64,000 nucleotides of DNA from Rhodospirillaceae bacterium (GCA_002709955.1 PAQY01000004.1:4714-68713); one strand, 5' to 3'; counted from the stretch's first letter, positions 46,066 through 55,375 are shown. Program-made: numbers and translations. Notes: generated by a model from the sequence alone, not told the origin.

Positions 46066-47334
46066 ATGAGCGATGGTGTTTCAGAAACAGATTATTCGAC
46101 AACAAAGTGTTCGACTGGGGATCAAATGATTGGGCGTAAGAATCAGGATGAACCAAGACTGTCGCTGTTAAGCCGGATGCATTTCGCCATGGCCAACCGC
46201 ATCCATTACGGGACATTTGAAGTCACTGTGCCGGAAGGTGTGACGCGGAAATGTGGCGGCAAGGAACCCGGCCCCAATGGACCTATTAAGCTGAACAACA
46301 GCCGCATGGTGCCCCGCATGATTCTGGGTGGAAATGTGGGTTTGGGGGAAAGTTACCTGGATGGCGACTGGGACAGCGATAATCTGGCGGATTTCCTGAC
46401 CGTCGGCGCGATGAATTATGAGGCGCTGGACGAAACCCTGAATGGCAGCATGGTCTATCGTGTCGCAAATCGCCTGATCCATCATGGGTTTAACAGCAAT
46501 TCCAAACGGGGCAGCCGCAAGAATATCGCCCATCATTATGATCTGGGGAATGCGTTCTATGAACGGTGGCTGGACCCCAGCATGACCTATTCTTCGGCAC
46601 AGTTTGACGACGTGGCGGGGGATCTGGAATCGGCGCAGGCCCGCAAATATGACCTGCTGGCAGATCGCCTGAATCTGACCCCTGACAGCACGGTGCTGGA
46701 AATCGGTTGTGGTTGGGGTGGCTTTGCAGAACGTGTTGCGAAACAGCGGGGCGCAAAGGTGACCGGCATCACGATTTCCCGCGAACAGCATGATTATGCC
46801 CAGGCCCGCATGCAGCGAGAAGGGCTGAATGACAAGGTCGATATCCGTCTGATCGATTACCGCGATTTAGAAGGTCAGTTCGACCATATCGCCTCAATAG
46901 AAATGTTTGAGGCGGTGGGTGAGAAATACTGGCCGGTGTTCTTTGATGGATTGCGCGATCGCCTGAAAGAGGGGGGACGCGCCGCCTTACAGATCATCAC
47001 CATCGGGGATCGGCATTTTGATAACTATCGCCGCCGTCCGGATTTTATCCAGCGCTACATTTTCCCCGGCGGGATGCTGCCATCGCCCAGTGTTCTGAAG
47101 AATGGCGCAGAAGCGGTCGGCCTCAGTCAGATTTCTTCGGAAGGCTTCGGTCTTTCCTATGCCCGGACCCTGTCGGAATGGAACGATCGCTTCCAGAAAG
47201 CCTGGGGAGAGATTGCGGAGATCGGCTTCGACAATCGCTTTAAGCGGATGTGGGAATATTATCTGGCCTATTGCGAGGCGGGATTCCGATCCGGGACAAT
47301 TGATGTGAAACGTGTAACCCTGGCAAAGGTTTAA
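46066..47334 (+). CDS. cfa: Cyclopropane-fatty-acyl-phospholipid synthase family methyltransferase
   Basis: 422 residues. The SAM-binding motif is VLEIGCGWGGFAERVAKQRG, followed by VTGITISREQHDYA and the active-site regions IASIEMFEAVGEKYWPVFF and FIQRYIFPGGMLPSPS, as in CfaA. It methylates unsaturated fatty-acyl chains in phospholipids. In this cluster type the product may be a methylated or furan fatty acid precursor rather than plain cyclopropane; which is not visible. ATG 46066 has AGGGA at 46051-46055. Confidence 0.92.
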   Translation: MSDGVSETDYSTTKCSTGDQMIGRKNQDEPRLSLLSRMHFAMANRIHYGTFEVTVPEGVTRKCGGKEPGPNGPIKLNNSRMVPRMILGGNVGLGESYLDGDWDSDNLADFLTVGAMNYEALDETLNGSMVYRVANRLIHHGFNSNSKRGSRKNIAHHYDLGNAFYERWLDPSMTYSSAQFDDVAGDLESAQARKYDLLADRLNLTPDSTVLEIGCGWGGFAERVAKQRGAKVTGITISREQHDYAQARMQREGLNDKVDIRLIDYRDLEGQFDHIASIEMFEAVGEKYWPVFFDGLRDRLKEGGRAALQIITIGDRHFDNYRRRPDFIQRYIFPGGMLPSPSVLKNGAEAVGLSQISSEGFGLSYARTLSEWNDRFQKAWGEIAEIGFDNRFKRMWEYYLAYCEAGFRSGTIDVKRVTLAKV

Positions 47335-47380
47335 GGTCATCCAAACCGCCCCTGCAGCAACACAATCCGCGGTTCCACCG

Positions 47381-48688
47381 ATGGTGCTGATCGCCTATGG
47401 CTTGCTGGGTCTGCCCCTGGCGGCGGCAACCTTGCCTTTGTATGTCCATATCCCGAATTATTACGCCGTGGATCTGGGGCTGGGACTGGCTGCGGTTGGC
47501 GGCATAATGTTCCTGATGCGATTGTGGGATGTGGTGACAGACCCCCTGGTGGGTGTGTTGTCGGATCGCATTGTGGGGCGGTATGGCCGTCGTCGTCTTT
47601 GGGTCGGATTGGGCATTCCGGTCGCCATGGTGGGGGGCTGGATGATTTTTCGCCCTCCTGTCGGGGCGGATATCCTGTATCTGGGGATCGCCGGGTTGAT
47701 CCTGCATCTGGGCTGGACCATGGTCATATTGCCCTATCAGGCCTGGGGGGCGGAACTCAGCCGGGACTATAACACCCGCAACCGCATCGCTGCCGCGCGG
47801 GAAATGTTTGTGATTGCCGGTACTTTGGTTGCAGGCGGGCTGGTTGCGCTTGCGGCAACCCCGGCGGATCGGGGACATGCCCTGGGTCTGGTTGGCGTGT
47901 TCCTGGCGATCGGCTTGCCGCTGGCCGTGCTGCCGCTGTTCTGGAAAGTGCCAGACCCCGTGATTGTCGGGCCCGTGAAAACCGTTTCATGGCGGCAGGG
48001 CCTGTCTGTCATGACGGGCAACAGGCCGTTTCGCAGGCTGCTGTTGGCCTGGGTCCTGAATGGGATCGCCAATGCATTGCCCGCGACACTGTTTTTACTG
48101 TTCGTTGAAAACATTGTCGGCGCGCCCCAGCAATCCGGTTTGTATCTTTTGACGTATTTCCTAGTAGCCGTTGTCGGCATGCCGATCTGGCTGAAGGTTG
48201 CGCGAAAATATGGCAAGCACCGGACCTGGTGTATTGCCATGATCTGGGCCTGTGGCTGGTTTGCCCTGGCACCTTTGATCGGGCTGGGGGACGGTGCGCT
48301 GTATCTGGCGCTGTGTATCGGGACGGGTTTTGCCCTGGGGGCGGATCTGGCCTTGCCGCCATCGATGCAGGCCGATGTGGTGGATGTTGATACTGCTGCC
48401 CTGGCAAAGGCTGGTGGTGGCGCGGCCCGCACGGGCGTGTATTTCGCCCTGTGGGGCATGGCGACGAAACTGTCGCTGGCCCTGGCGGTGGGTATCGCAT
48501 TCCCCTTGCTGGACTGGGCAGGGTTTCAGGCCAACAGCCTGGACACCAGTGGGGAGACGGCGTTGGTTCTGTTGTATGGGTTCGTGCCGATCCTGTTCAA
48601 AGCAGCGGCGATTGCGGTGATGTGGCATTTCCCACTGAGCCTGAAGGATCAGGAAGCGCTGAAGGCGCGGATAGAGGGTGGTGGGTGA
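47381..48688 (+). CDS. MFS transporter, GPH sugar/cation symporter type
   Basis: 435 residues, twelve membrane helices. MFLMRLWDVVTDPLVGVLSDR and a YGRRRLW loop after TM2 are the GPH-family signatures; VDTAALAKAGGGAARTGVYFALWGM is another. Substrate unknown; within this cluster a lipid precursor is possible. The frame is open upstream through a 14-codon stretch (IQTAPAATQSAVPP) that has no usual start codon, so ATG 47381 without a clear ribosome-binding site is the best call. It overlaps nothing but lies 46 bases after cfa. Confidence 0.88.
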   Translation: MVLIAYGLLGLPLAAATLPLYVHIPNYYAVDLGLGLAAVGGIMFLMRLWDVVTDPLVGVLSDRIVGRYGRRRLWVGLGIPVAMVGGWMIFRPPVGADILYLGIAGLILHLGWTMVILPYQAWGAELSRDYNTRNRIAAAREMFVIAGTLVAGGLVALAATPADRGHALGLVGVFLAIGLPLAVLPLFWKVPDPVIVGPVKTVSWRQGLSVMTGNRPFRRLLLAWVLNGIANALPATLFLLFVENIVGAPQQSGLYLLTYFLVAVVGMPIWLKVARKYGKHRTWCIAMIWACGWFALAPLIGLGDGALYLALCIGTGFALGADLALPPSMQADVVDVDTAALAKAGGGAARTGVYFALWGMATKLSLALAVGIAFPLLDWAGFQANSLDTSGETALVLLYGFVPILFKAAAIAVMWHFPLSLKDQEALKARIEGGG

Positions 48689-48689
48689 T

Positions 48690-49265
48690 ATGAAACGGTT
48701 TATGACGGGCGCGCTGCTTCTGGCGCTGACACTGTTAATGGGATGCAGCACAATGAAAATCACAGACTTTGAGGGCAAGACACCGAAATTCATCCTGGAA
48801 GATTATTTCGAGGGCAAGACCGAAGCGTCTGGAATTTTCTATGATCGCTTCGGTGACATCCGCAGGCAATTTGTCGTATCGATCACAGGCAAGGTTGAAG
48901 GCGAAAAATTGTATTTGCAGGAAGATTTCGTTTATGACGATGGCGAAACCGAACAGCGCAATTGGACTCTGACCCGCACCGGGCCAACGACCTATGAAGG
49001 GACGGCAGCGGGTGTTGTCGGAATTGCAAAGGGGCAGATCGCCGGGAATGCGTTCCAGTGGACCTATACCTATGATCTGAAAATGAAAGATCGTACGCTG
49101 CGCGTCACTTTTGATGACTGGATGTTCCTACAGCCCAACGGGGTGGTCATGAACCGCGCAACCGTTTCCAAATGGGGCATAGAGCTTGGCACCGTTGTCA
49201 TATCGTTCAGCCGGATCGATGCAAAGACCCCCAAATCTGTATCAATGACCAACGCCGCTGAATAG
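48690..49265 (+). CDS. DUF3833 lipoprotein
   Basis: 191 residues. Lipobox L-L-M-G-C at about residue 19 after a hydrophobic MTGALLLALTLL; the mature part is a beta-rich DUF3833 domain (EDYFEGKTEASGIFYDRFGD, FDDWMFLQPNGVVMNRATVSKWG). DUF3833 lipoproteins accompany the FAD-oxidoreductase/DUF1365/Cfa set. It starts one base after the MFS stop, so translation may be coupled. It converges with the NTF2-like gene, leaving 2 bases between the stops. Confidence 0.9.
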   Translation: MKRFMTGALLLALTLLMGCSTMKITDFEGKTPKFILEDYFEGKTEASGIFYDRFGDIRRQFVVSITGKVEGEKLYLQEDFVYDDGETEQRNWTLTRTGPTTYEGTAAGVVGIAKGQIAGNAFQWTYTYDLKMKDRTLRVTFDDWMFLQPNGVVMNRATVSKWGIELGTVVISFSRIDAKTPKSVSMTNAAE

Positions 49266-49267
49266 GG

Positions 49268-49708
49268 TCAGGCGCGGATCATCGCCTGTATCCGCCGAAT
49301 GATCCAACCGATTACGGGCAGTTTCGCATACAGTTGTGCGCCGCTGTCCCAATGATCGTAATGGGCCTTAACACGGCCGTCTTCGGCGATGTGAATTTCG
49401 CTCATCCCTTCAAACTGCCACATATCCTTTCGCCCTTTCGGGATGCAGGAAAAGGACCAGCGGATATAGCCTGCCCGGTCAGAAGCGGTAATATCATGCA
49501 CCGCGAAGCTGGGGGCGTCGGACCGTTCAAGCATGTCTTCCAGAATGGCTGCCAAAGCGGGCTTACCGCGCACATCATTGAACGGGTCGGTGAAGTGGAT
49601 ATCCTCTGTCGCCAGGGCCAGCAAGGCAGGCAACCCGCCAGGCATGGGTGCTGAAAAGGCCGCCGCCCAGCGCTGGGTGACCGTGTGCAGGTCTTGCGAT
49701 TGCGTCAT
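49268..49708 (-). CDS. NTF2-like (SnoaL) protein
   Basis: 146 residues, single NTF2-like domain: HTVTQRWAAAFSAPMPGGLP start, VRGKPALAAILEDML and IHIAEDGRVKAHYDHWDSGAQ. No catalytic residues assigned. The ATG at 49708 overlaps the SDR stop in an ATGA, so it is the second gene of a two-gene minus-strand unit with the SDR. It belongs to the lipid/redox cluster by neighbourhood. Confidence 0.88.
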   Translation of the reverse strand: MTQSQDLHTVTQRWAAAFSAPMPGGLPALLALATEDIHFTDPFNDVRGKPALAAILEDMLERSDAPSFAVHDITASDRAGYIRWSFSCIPKGRKDMWQFEGMSEIHIAEDGRVKAHYDHWDSGAQLYAKLPVIGWIIRRIQAMIRA

Positions 49709-50463
49709 TGTCCCGTCGCCTTTCGGATCAGGGAAAAATACCATTTCGCGGGTAACAGCTGCAAGAATTTCAATTGCCAGACAAAACGGCGGGGGAAGGA
49801 TATCTCAAACCGGTCGCTCATCAATCCCGCCCAGATCCGGCTGGCGGCATCCTCTGGCTCCATCAGATAGGGCATGGGAAAATCATTCTTGTCAGTCAGT
49901 GGGGTGCGCACAAATCCAGGACAGATCACCTGGACTTTCACGCCTTTGGGATCGATCTCACAGGCCAGGGATTCTGCCAGGGCGATGGTGCCAGCCTTGC
50001 TGGCGCAATAGGCTCCGGCGCGGGGCAATCCACGGAATCCGGCAACGCTGGCCGTCAGGGCGATTTGACCAGCACCCCGGGGCAGAAACCGCTTCAGCAA
50101 CGGGTCCAGCCCATTGGCCATCCCGGTCATGTTCAGGGCATAGATTTTCGCAACTTCCTGGGCGTCAAAGGCGCTGGCGGGCATATCCGCATGGGTTCCC
50201 GCATTCAGAACGGCAATCGTAATGGGCCCGTGATCGTGCTCAATCGCCTCAACAACAGCGGTCGTCGCCGCCAGGTCCAGAACATCCAGGGGATAGGCAA
50301 AAATATGGTCTGGATTTTCATCCGCCAAGGCCGTCAGTTTATCTTCAGACCGGGCGCTGATGGCTACTTTCCATCCCTGATTGGCAGCATGGCGCGCCAG
50401 ATGGGCACCAATCCCCATGCTGGCCCCGGTGATCCAGATCAGTCCTGGTTGCCTGTTTCTCAT
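49705..50463 (-). CDS. Short-chain dehydrogenase/reductase
   Basis: 252 residues. Cofactor site TGASMGIGAHLA (T-G-x3-G-x-G), NAGTHAD, catalytic Ser in LTASVAGF, and Y-x3-K in GAYCASKAG. Substrate unknown. Preceded by AAGGAG 5 bases ahead of ATG 50463. Its promoter, TGAATC with 17 bases to TACAAT, has the palindrome GTACGCGTAC (50490-50499) just downstream, so it may be regulated. It is coupled to the NTF2-like gene. Confidence 0.93.
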   Translation of the reverse strand: MRNRQPGLIWITGASMGIGAHLARHAANQGWKVAISARSEDKLTALADENPDHIFAYPLDVLDLAATTAVVEAIEHDHGPITIAVLNAGTHADMPASAFDAQEVAKIYALNMTGMANGLDPLLKRFLPRGAGQIALTASVAGFRGLPRAGAYCASKAGTIALAESLACEIDPKGVKVQVICPGFVRTPLTDKNDFPMPYLMEPEDAASRIWAGLMSDRFEISFPRRFVWQLKFLQLLPAKWYFSLIRKATGQ

Positions 50464-50489
50464 ACTGCTCCTTCCCGGCGCGCTGATGC

Positions 50490-50528
50490 GTACGCGTACA
50501 TTGTATGCGCCGATAGTGTACCGATTCA
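50490..50528 (-). promoter_or_regulatory. Promoter and palindrome upstream of the SDR gene
   Basis: On the minus strand TGAATC (50528-50523), 17 bases, TACAAT (50505-50500), with the perfect palindrome GTACGCGTAC (50490-50499) starting at the -10 box edge. The TACA/TGTA-rich sequence loosely recalls operators of B12-photoreceptor (CarH/LitR) regulators, but the match is partial. Confidence 0.4.
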
Positions 50529-50539
50529 GGCTTTAAGGT

Positions 50540-51217
50540 TCAAACGAGCTGATAATCAAATTCATCCCCTTTGAAGGGGAAGCTCAACTTGGTCCACTGG
50601 CTTTTTCGATCATACCATAGGTTCAATTCGATATCGCCGTTGACGGAAAACCCCTGGGCTTCTACCGGACCAGCAGCGGTCGTGATCGTTTGCCACCCTT
50701 TTGGCTGGACGGTAACCGCCATGACCCGACCTTTCTGGGTATCCAGCAATCGGCTGCAGTGAACGGTCTGTTCATTCCAATAGGTGGTGGGTAAAATGCC
50801 CAGATCATCAATTTCATAATCTTCGTCATGATCCCGCGTCACCCGAATGACGGACTGATCCCGAACGGCCTGCACTACATAGGGGGTGCCGTCATCATCT
50901 GTCTTGGACGCAAAGGATTTAAACGATCCGTCTTCCCAGATTTCAATGTTCTGATGGCGATAGCGATACAGGACAACCGGTCCTAACCCGACCTCCAACA
51001 AAATATCGATCTTGGCTGTCGTGCGGGTGCCGTCCTGTTGCAGGTCGATCTTGTGATGACCGATTGCGGACCCGTTTCGGAAGACATCGAAATCAAGCTC
51101 CCCATCCCGCGGGCTGAACTTGACCTCAGACAGGCTGGCCCGGGAGAAACTGGAAAATGGTGCCATCAGCGCAAGGCTGGCTGCACCCATAATCACATGG
51201 CGGCGGGTTTGATGCAT
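50540..51217 (-). CDS. DUF6134 exported protein
   Basis: 225 residues. An N-terminal signal sequence starts with RRHVIMGAASLALMAPF, which might be a Tat signal (twin Arg), and cleavage near SRAS. The mature part is beta-rich: YRYRHQNIEIWEDGSFKSFASKTDDDGTPYVVQ and WNEQTVHCSRLLDTQKGRV. It corresponds to the DUF6134 family; function unknown. It lies upstream of the SDR on the same strand, with 76 bases and a separate promoter between. Confidence 0.82.
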   Translation of the reverse strand: MHQTRRHVIMGAASLALMAPFSSFSRASLSEVKFSPRDGELDFDVFRNGSAIGHHKIDLQQDGTRTTAKIDILLEVGLGPVVLYRYRHQNIEIWEDGSFKSFASKTDDDGTPYVVQAVRDQSVIRVTRDHDEDYEIDDLGILPTTYWNEQTVHCSRLLDTQKGRVMAVTVQPKGWQTITTAAGPVEAQGFSVNGDIELNLWYDRKSQWTKLSFPFKGDEFDYQLV

Positions 51218-51444
51218 TTTAACAGCCCTTTTATTTGGTTTTACCCTACGAACTGTACGGTTGATGGGGGTTTTTGGATCAGATTGCAGGATAGAATTCG
51301 ATGTTGGTCATAGATATTTCACCATCGCGTCATGGTGTCTAAATTCTGTTTTGGCATATTGCGCACAGTGCCCAGTCGTCGTTTCATGCGATCTGTCATG
51401 GGCTGCATCTTACCCAATCTTCATTGATAAGGAATTGATCTGCT

Positions 51445-53400
51445 ATGACGCTGACCCGTGAACAGGCGATGGAATTCGCTGAAGACAAGCCCAGCAACCC
51501 GTCAGACAACGAAACCTTTGGCGGTATCAGCCAGCGGCGCTATTCCCGACGGGGTGTCCTGAAAGGGGCCCTGATGACCGGCACTGCGCTTGCAATTGCA
51601 GGCCTGTCCCGGCCAGGCCAGGCGTCGATGGATGCACGCTTTGCCTTTGATGAAATCAGCCATGGCGTCGATGAGACGCACCATGTCGCCCCCGGCTATG
51701 ATGCCGACATCCTGCTGCGCTGGGGCGATGCCCTGTTCCCCGATTCGCCAGACTTTGACCCCGCCAATCAGACAGAAGCCTCTCAGTTGCGCCAATTTGG
51801 CTATAACAATGATTTCATCGGCATGATCCCATTAAGTGCGGATCGTGCGGCCCTGTGTATCAATCATGAATACACCAATGAAGAATTGATGTTTCCGGGC
51901 CTTGGCAATCAGGAAAAGAAGGACTTTGCCGATATGTCCCCCGCCCTGGTCGGCGTGGAAATGGCCGCCCATGGCGGCACAATCGTTGAAATAGCGCGCG
52001 GTTCCAATGGGAAATGGGCGGTTGATCGAAATGGCGCGCTGAACCGGCGCATTACGGCCAGCACGCCGATGCGCCTGTCCGGTCCGGCTGCGGGCCATGC
52101 CAGGATGCAGACGCAGGCCGATCCCAATGGCACGACCGTTCTGGGCACGATCAACAATTGCGCCGGTGGGATTACGCCCTGGGGCACCTATCTGATGGCG
52201 GAAGAGAATTTCAACGGCTATTTCTGGGGCAAGGATGCCCTGGACGCGCATCCAGAAGCAGCCGCGCTGAAGCGGTATGGTGCGCCGGGGCAATGGTATT
52301 CCTGGGGCAAATATGACACCCGCTTTGATATCGCCAAAGAGCCCAATGAGGTAAACCGTTTCGGTTGGGTGGTTGAGGTGGATATCATGGACCCGACCTC
52401 GACGCCGGTAAAGCGCACCGCGCTGGGTCGCTTCAAGCATGAAGGGGCCGAAACCATCGTCAACAAGGATGGCCGTCTGGTTGTCTATATGGGCGATGAT
52501 CAGCGCTTTGATTACCTGTACAAATTTGTCACCAAGGGCACGGTCAATATGCAAGACCGCAGCGCCAATAAAGACTTGCTGGACGATGGGACCCTGTATG
52601 TCGCGAAATTTGACGATCAGGGCGATGTGACTTGGTTGCCGCTGATCCATGACCAGGGGCCCCTGACGGCAGAAAATGGGTTCCGGGATCAGGGGGATGT
52701 TCTGATCTCCACCCGTCTGGCAGCAGATGCCCTGGGCGTGACCAAGATGGACCGGCCCGAAGATGTTCAGGCCAATCCGAAGACCGGCCATGTCTATGTC
52801 ATGCTGACGAATAATTCCAAACGCGAGGCCGATCAGGTGGATGGCCCGAACCCGCGTGCAGAAAACAGCTTTGGTCAGATCGTGGAGCTGACACCGCCAG
52901 ATATGGACCATGCCGCGACAACCGCGAAATGGTCCCTGTTGGTCGTCTGTGGTGACCCGGCACAGCCGGATGTGAAGGCCCAGTGGAATTCACAGACCAC
53001 AGAAAATGGCTGGTTCGCGTCCCCGGATAATTGTGTCGTGGACCCGGATGGCCGTTTGTGGATTTCGACCGATCAGGGCAGCGGTTGGTCGAAATCCGGC
53101 ACGGCTGATGGAATCTGGGCACTGGAAACCGAGGGCGCCTTGCGGGGTATGGGCAAAATGTTCTTCCGCGTGCCAATTGGTGCGGAAATGTGCGGCCCCT
53201 GCTTCAGTGAAGATGGTGCAACGCTCTTCGTCGCGGTCCAGCATCCAGCATCCGACGGTGTGAAGAACTATACCGGGTTTGAACGGGAATCGACTTTCGA
53301 AGACCCGGCCACGCGCTGGCCCGACTTCAAAGACGGCATGCCCCCGCGCCCGTCTGTCGTGATGATCACAAAACAGGGCGGCGGCAAGATCGGCGTCTGA
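51445..53400 (+). CDS. phoX: PhoX-type alkaline phosphatase
   Basis: 651 residues, DUF839 family. The N-terminus has a Tat signal (RRYSRRGVLKGALM, with hydrophobic TGTALAIAGLSRPGQA). Conserved features of calcium/iron-dependent PhoX: CINHEYTNEELMFPG, NNCAGGITPWGTYLMAEENFNGYF, RFKHEGAETIV, MGDDQRFDYLYKFVTKG, ARPEDVQANPKTGHVYVMLTNN-like and a C-terminal FVAVQHPASDG. It releases phosphate from organic esters in the periplasm. Consistent with the Pho system nearby, but the phoX promoter shows only a weak Pho-box-like sequence. The first ATG, 51445, fits the signal peptide. Confidence 0.95.
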   Translation: MTLTREQAMEFAEDKPSNPSDNETFGGISQRRYSRRGVLKGALMTGTALAIAGLSRPGQASMDARFAFDEISHGVDETHHVAPGYDADILLRWGDALFPDSPDFDPANQTEASQLRQFGYNNDFIGMIPLSADRAALCINHEYTNEELMFPGLGNQEKKDFADMSPALVGVEMAAHGGTIVEIARGSNGKWAVDRNGALNRRITASTPMRLSGPAAGHARMQTQADPNGTTVLGTINNCAGGITPWGTYLMAEENFNGYFWGKDALDAHPEAAALKRYGAPGQWYSWGKYDTRFDIAKEPNEVNRFGWVVEVDIMDPTSTPVKRTALGRFKHEGAETIVNKDGRLVVYMGDDQRFDYLYKFVTKGTVNMQDRSANKDLLDDGTLYVAKFDDQGDVTWLPLIHDQGPLTAENGFRDQGDVLISTRLAADALGVTKMDRPEDVQANPKTGHVYVMLTNNSKREADQVDGPNPRAENSFGQIVELTPPDMDHAATTAKWSLLVVCGDPAQPDVKAQWNSQTTENGWFASPDNCVVDPDGRLWISTDQGSGWSKSGTADGIWALETEGALRGMGKMFFRVPIGAEMCGPCFSEDGATLFVAVQHPASDGVKNYTGFERESTFEDPATRWPDFKDGMPPRPSVVMITKQGGGKIGV

Positions 53401-53450
53401 GGATTGACATGCCAGTCCTGTGATTTTCCGGTCATTTAATGAAAAATGAG

Positions 53451-53480
53451 CCACCGCATGTCACGTATGGCATGCGGTGG
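53451..53480. terminator. Terminator after phoX
   Basis: CCACCGCATG (53451-53460) pairs perfectly with CATGCGGTGG (53471-53480) around a 10-base loop, followed by TTGGGTTATT. It is 50 bases after the phoX stop and just before the truncated Fic sequence. Confidence 0.7.
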
Positions 53481-53492
53481 TTGGGTTATTAA

Positions 53493-54449
53493 AGGCTTGG
53501 TCGTGGGGCCAATGATGCCCGCAAGCGAGACCTTCAGCTTGAAGCGAAATCCCATATCACCGTCCAGAAATGGATTGATGGCGGTGGGTTGAAGGACACA
53601 GCGATGTCGCTGGACAGCATCCTGGCAATCCATAGCCGTTTCTGTGACCTGCTACCTCCTGACATGCTTTGGGTTGAAGATCCTGATACTGGCAAGAAAT
53701 ACCCCCTTGTGCCCGGAGAGCTGCGCCAGCGCGATGTAAAAGTTGGCAAGCATGTCGGAGTCAGTCCCGGTGCTGTGCCCAGATTCCTGACTCGTTTTGA
53801 AATGGCCTATGCGAAACTAGGCAAGGTGGATGCGATTCTGGCCGCTGCCGCCGCTCATCATCGTTTGCTTTGGATTCACCCGTTTATGGATAGTAATGGT
53901 CGTGTTGCAAGGCTCATGACTCATGCCATGCTGCTTGATGCCCTGGATACGGGCTCTGTTTGGTCGGTGTCCCGTGGGCTTGCCCATAACGAAGCCAAGT
54001 ACAAAGCCCGACTGGCGGCTTGTGATCTTGACCGTCGCAACGATCTGGATGGTCGTGGTACGCTCAGTGAAGAAGAACTGGCGAAATTCACCCATTTCTT
54101 TTTGGAAATCTGTCTGGACCAGGTCCGCTTCATGCGCGACCTCGTCGAGCCTAACAAGTTACGCGCGCGCATCCTGATATGGGTTGAGGAAGAGATTAGA
54201 ACGGACGCCCTGCCGCCAAAGGCAGGTGCGGTCCTTGAGGCCATTCTTTACAGAGGTGAACTCCCCCGGCGCGATGTTCCGAAGCTTTTAGGCATGACAG
54301 ACCGGCACGCGCGGAGGATTACATCCGCCCTCTTGAAAGCAGAAGTTCTTACCTCTGATAATGACCGCGCGCCACTGCGACTTGCTTTCCCCGCACGTCT
54401 TGCCGCGCGTTGGATGCCTGGACTGTTTCCTGAACAGCCAGGAGCATGA
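53493..54449 (+). pseudogene. Fic-family gene lacking its 5' end
   Basis: About 318 codons. Fic signature HPFMDSNGRVAR (H-P-F-x-D-x-N-G-R), the AMP/phosphoryl transfer site, lies in AAAAHHRLLWIHPFMDSNGR. It is followed by an intact C-terminal helical region ending WMPGLFPEQ. Homology to Fic proteins starts at 53493 (RLGRGANDARKRD) with no start codon, directly after an in-frame stop at 53490 and the phoX terminator; the first possible starts are TTG 53589 and ATG 53604. The missing N-terminal portion would include the inhibitory alpha-helix and recognition part. The gene is probably a remnant, though a shortened protein from 53604 cannot be excluded. Confidence 0.75.
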
Positions 54450-54463
54450 TCAAGATCGATACT

Positions 54464-55375
54464 CTAAAGACTGCCAAGTCGCAGGGTTGGGTCGGCGCGC
54501 AGGCGGTCTCTTAGCAAGTCTGCCGCCACCCGCAGCTTTGCAGAGGTGCGGTGTCCCTCCCCATGCAGGATATGGATGGGCAGGCCGGGGGCGGCAACAT
54601 CCTCCAGCACGGGGACAACCACACCGGATTCCAGGGCTGGGGCGATCTGATAGGAGAGTAACCGTCCGATGCCTTTTCCGGCACGGACCACATCCAGGAC
54701 GGCCTGATTATCATTGACGGTCAATCGAGGTGATACCCGGACGGCAAGACGATCCCCGTCTTTCTGAAACAGCCAGCTTGCGGCATTTTCCGTGTTGCCG
54801 GCCTGAATGATGTGATGATGTGTCAGGTCTGATGGCACTGTCGGGGTGCCGTGCCGGGCCAGATAGTCTGGCGCGGCAAAGACAATCGGTCGTACCGCCC
54901 CGACCCGAATGGCGCTGAGGGAGGAGTCTTCCGGCACACCGATCCGAATGGCGATATCCAGGCCTTCTTCCGCCAGATTGACAACCCGGTCCAGCAGCAA
55001 GGCGTGCACGCGCATTTCCGGATACAGATCCAGCATTTCCGTAAGAATGGGGGTGATATAGTACCGCCCAAAAAGTACTGGCGCGGTGATGCGCAACACG
55101 CCACGGGGTCTGCCATGGCTGCCGGTGACGGAGGCTTCGGCGTCGCGCAGCTCAGACAGGACGCGGCGGGCATCACTCAAAAACCGTTCGCCGGATTCAC
55201 TCAAACGAACCTGCCGCGTGGTGCGCAGGAACAGGGTCACACCCAGCCGTGCTTCCAATTGTGCAATGATGCGTGTCACCGCAGGCGGGGATTGCCCCAG
55301 TCTTTGTGCAGCCCCGTTGAAGGCGCCCGATTCAGCCACCGCGATAAAGGTTTCGAGGGCCTGGAACCTGTCCAT
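54464..55375 (-). CDS. LysR-family regulator
   Basis: 303 residues. Helix-turn-helix in SGAFNGAAQRLGQSPPAVTRIIAQLEARLGVTLFLRTTRQ, then the effector domain with LAEEGLDIAIRIGVPED and VRAGKGIGRLLSYQIAP. Divergent from the PNPOx-like gene with about 107 bases between starts; two near-identical 18-base repeats lie there (55384-55401 and 55405-55422), which may be its binding sites. It converges with the truncated Fic gene 14 bases away. Confidence 0.92.
   Translation of the reverse strand: MDRFQALETFIAVAESGAFNGAAQRLGQSPPAVTRIIAQLEARLGVTLFLRTTRQVRLSESGERFLSDARRVLSELRDAEASVTGSHGRPRGVLRITAPVLFGRYYITPILTEMLDLYPEMRVHALLLDRVVNLAEEGLDIAIRIGVPEDSSLSAIRVGAVRPIVFAAPDYLARHGTPTVPSDLTHHHIIQAGNTENAASWLFQKDGDRLAVRVSPRLTVNDNQAVLDVVRAGKGIGRLLSYQIAPALESGVVVPVLEDVAAPGLPIHILHGEGHRTSAKLRVAADLLRDRLRADPTLRLGSL

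Noticed and set aside
51381-51408. Pho box ahead of phoX
   Set aside because: A single CTGTCAT (51393-51399) is present, but the second half-site is 10 bases on and degenerate; not enough to call.
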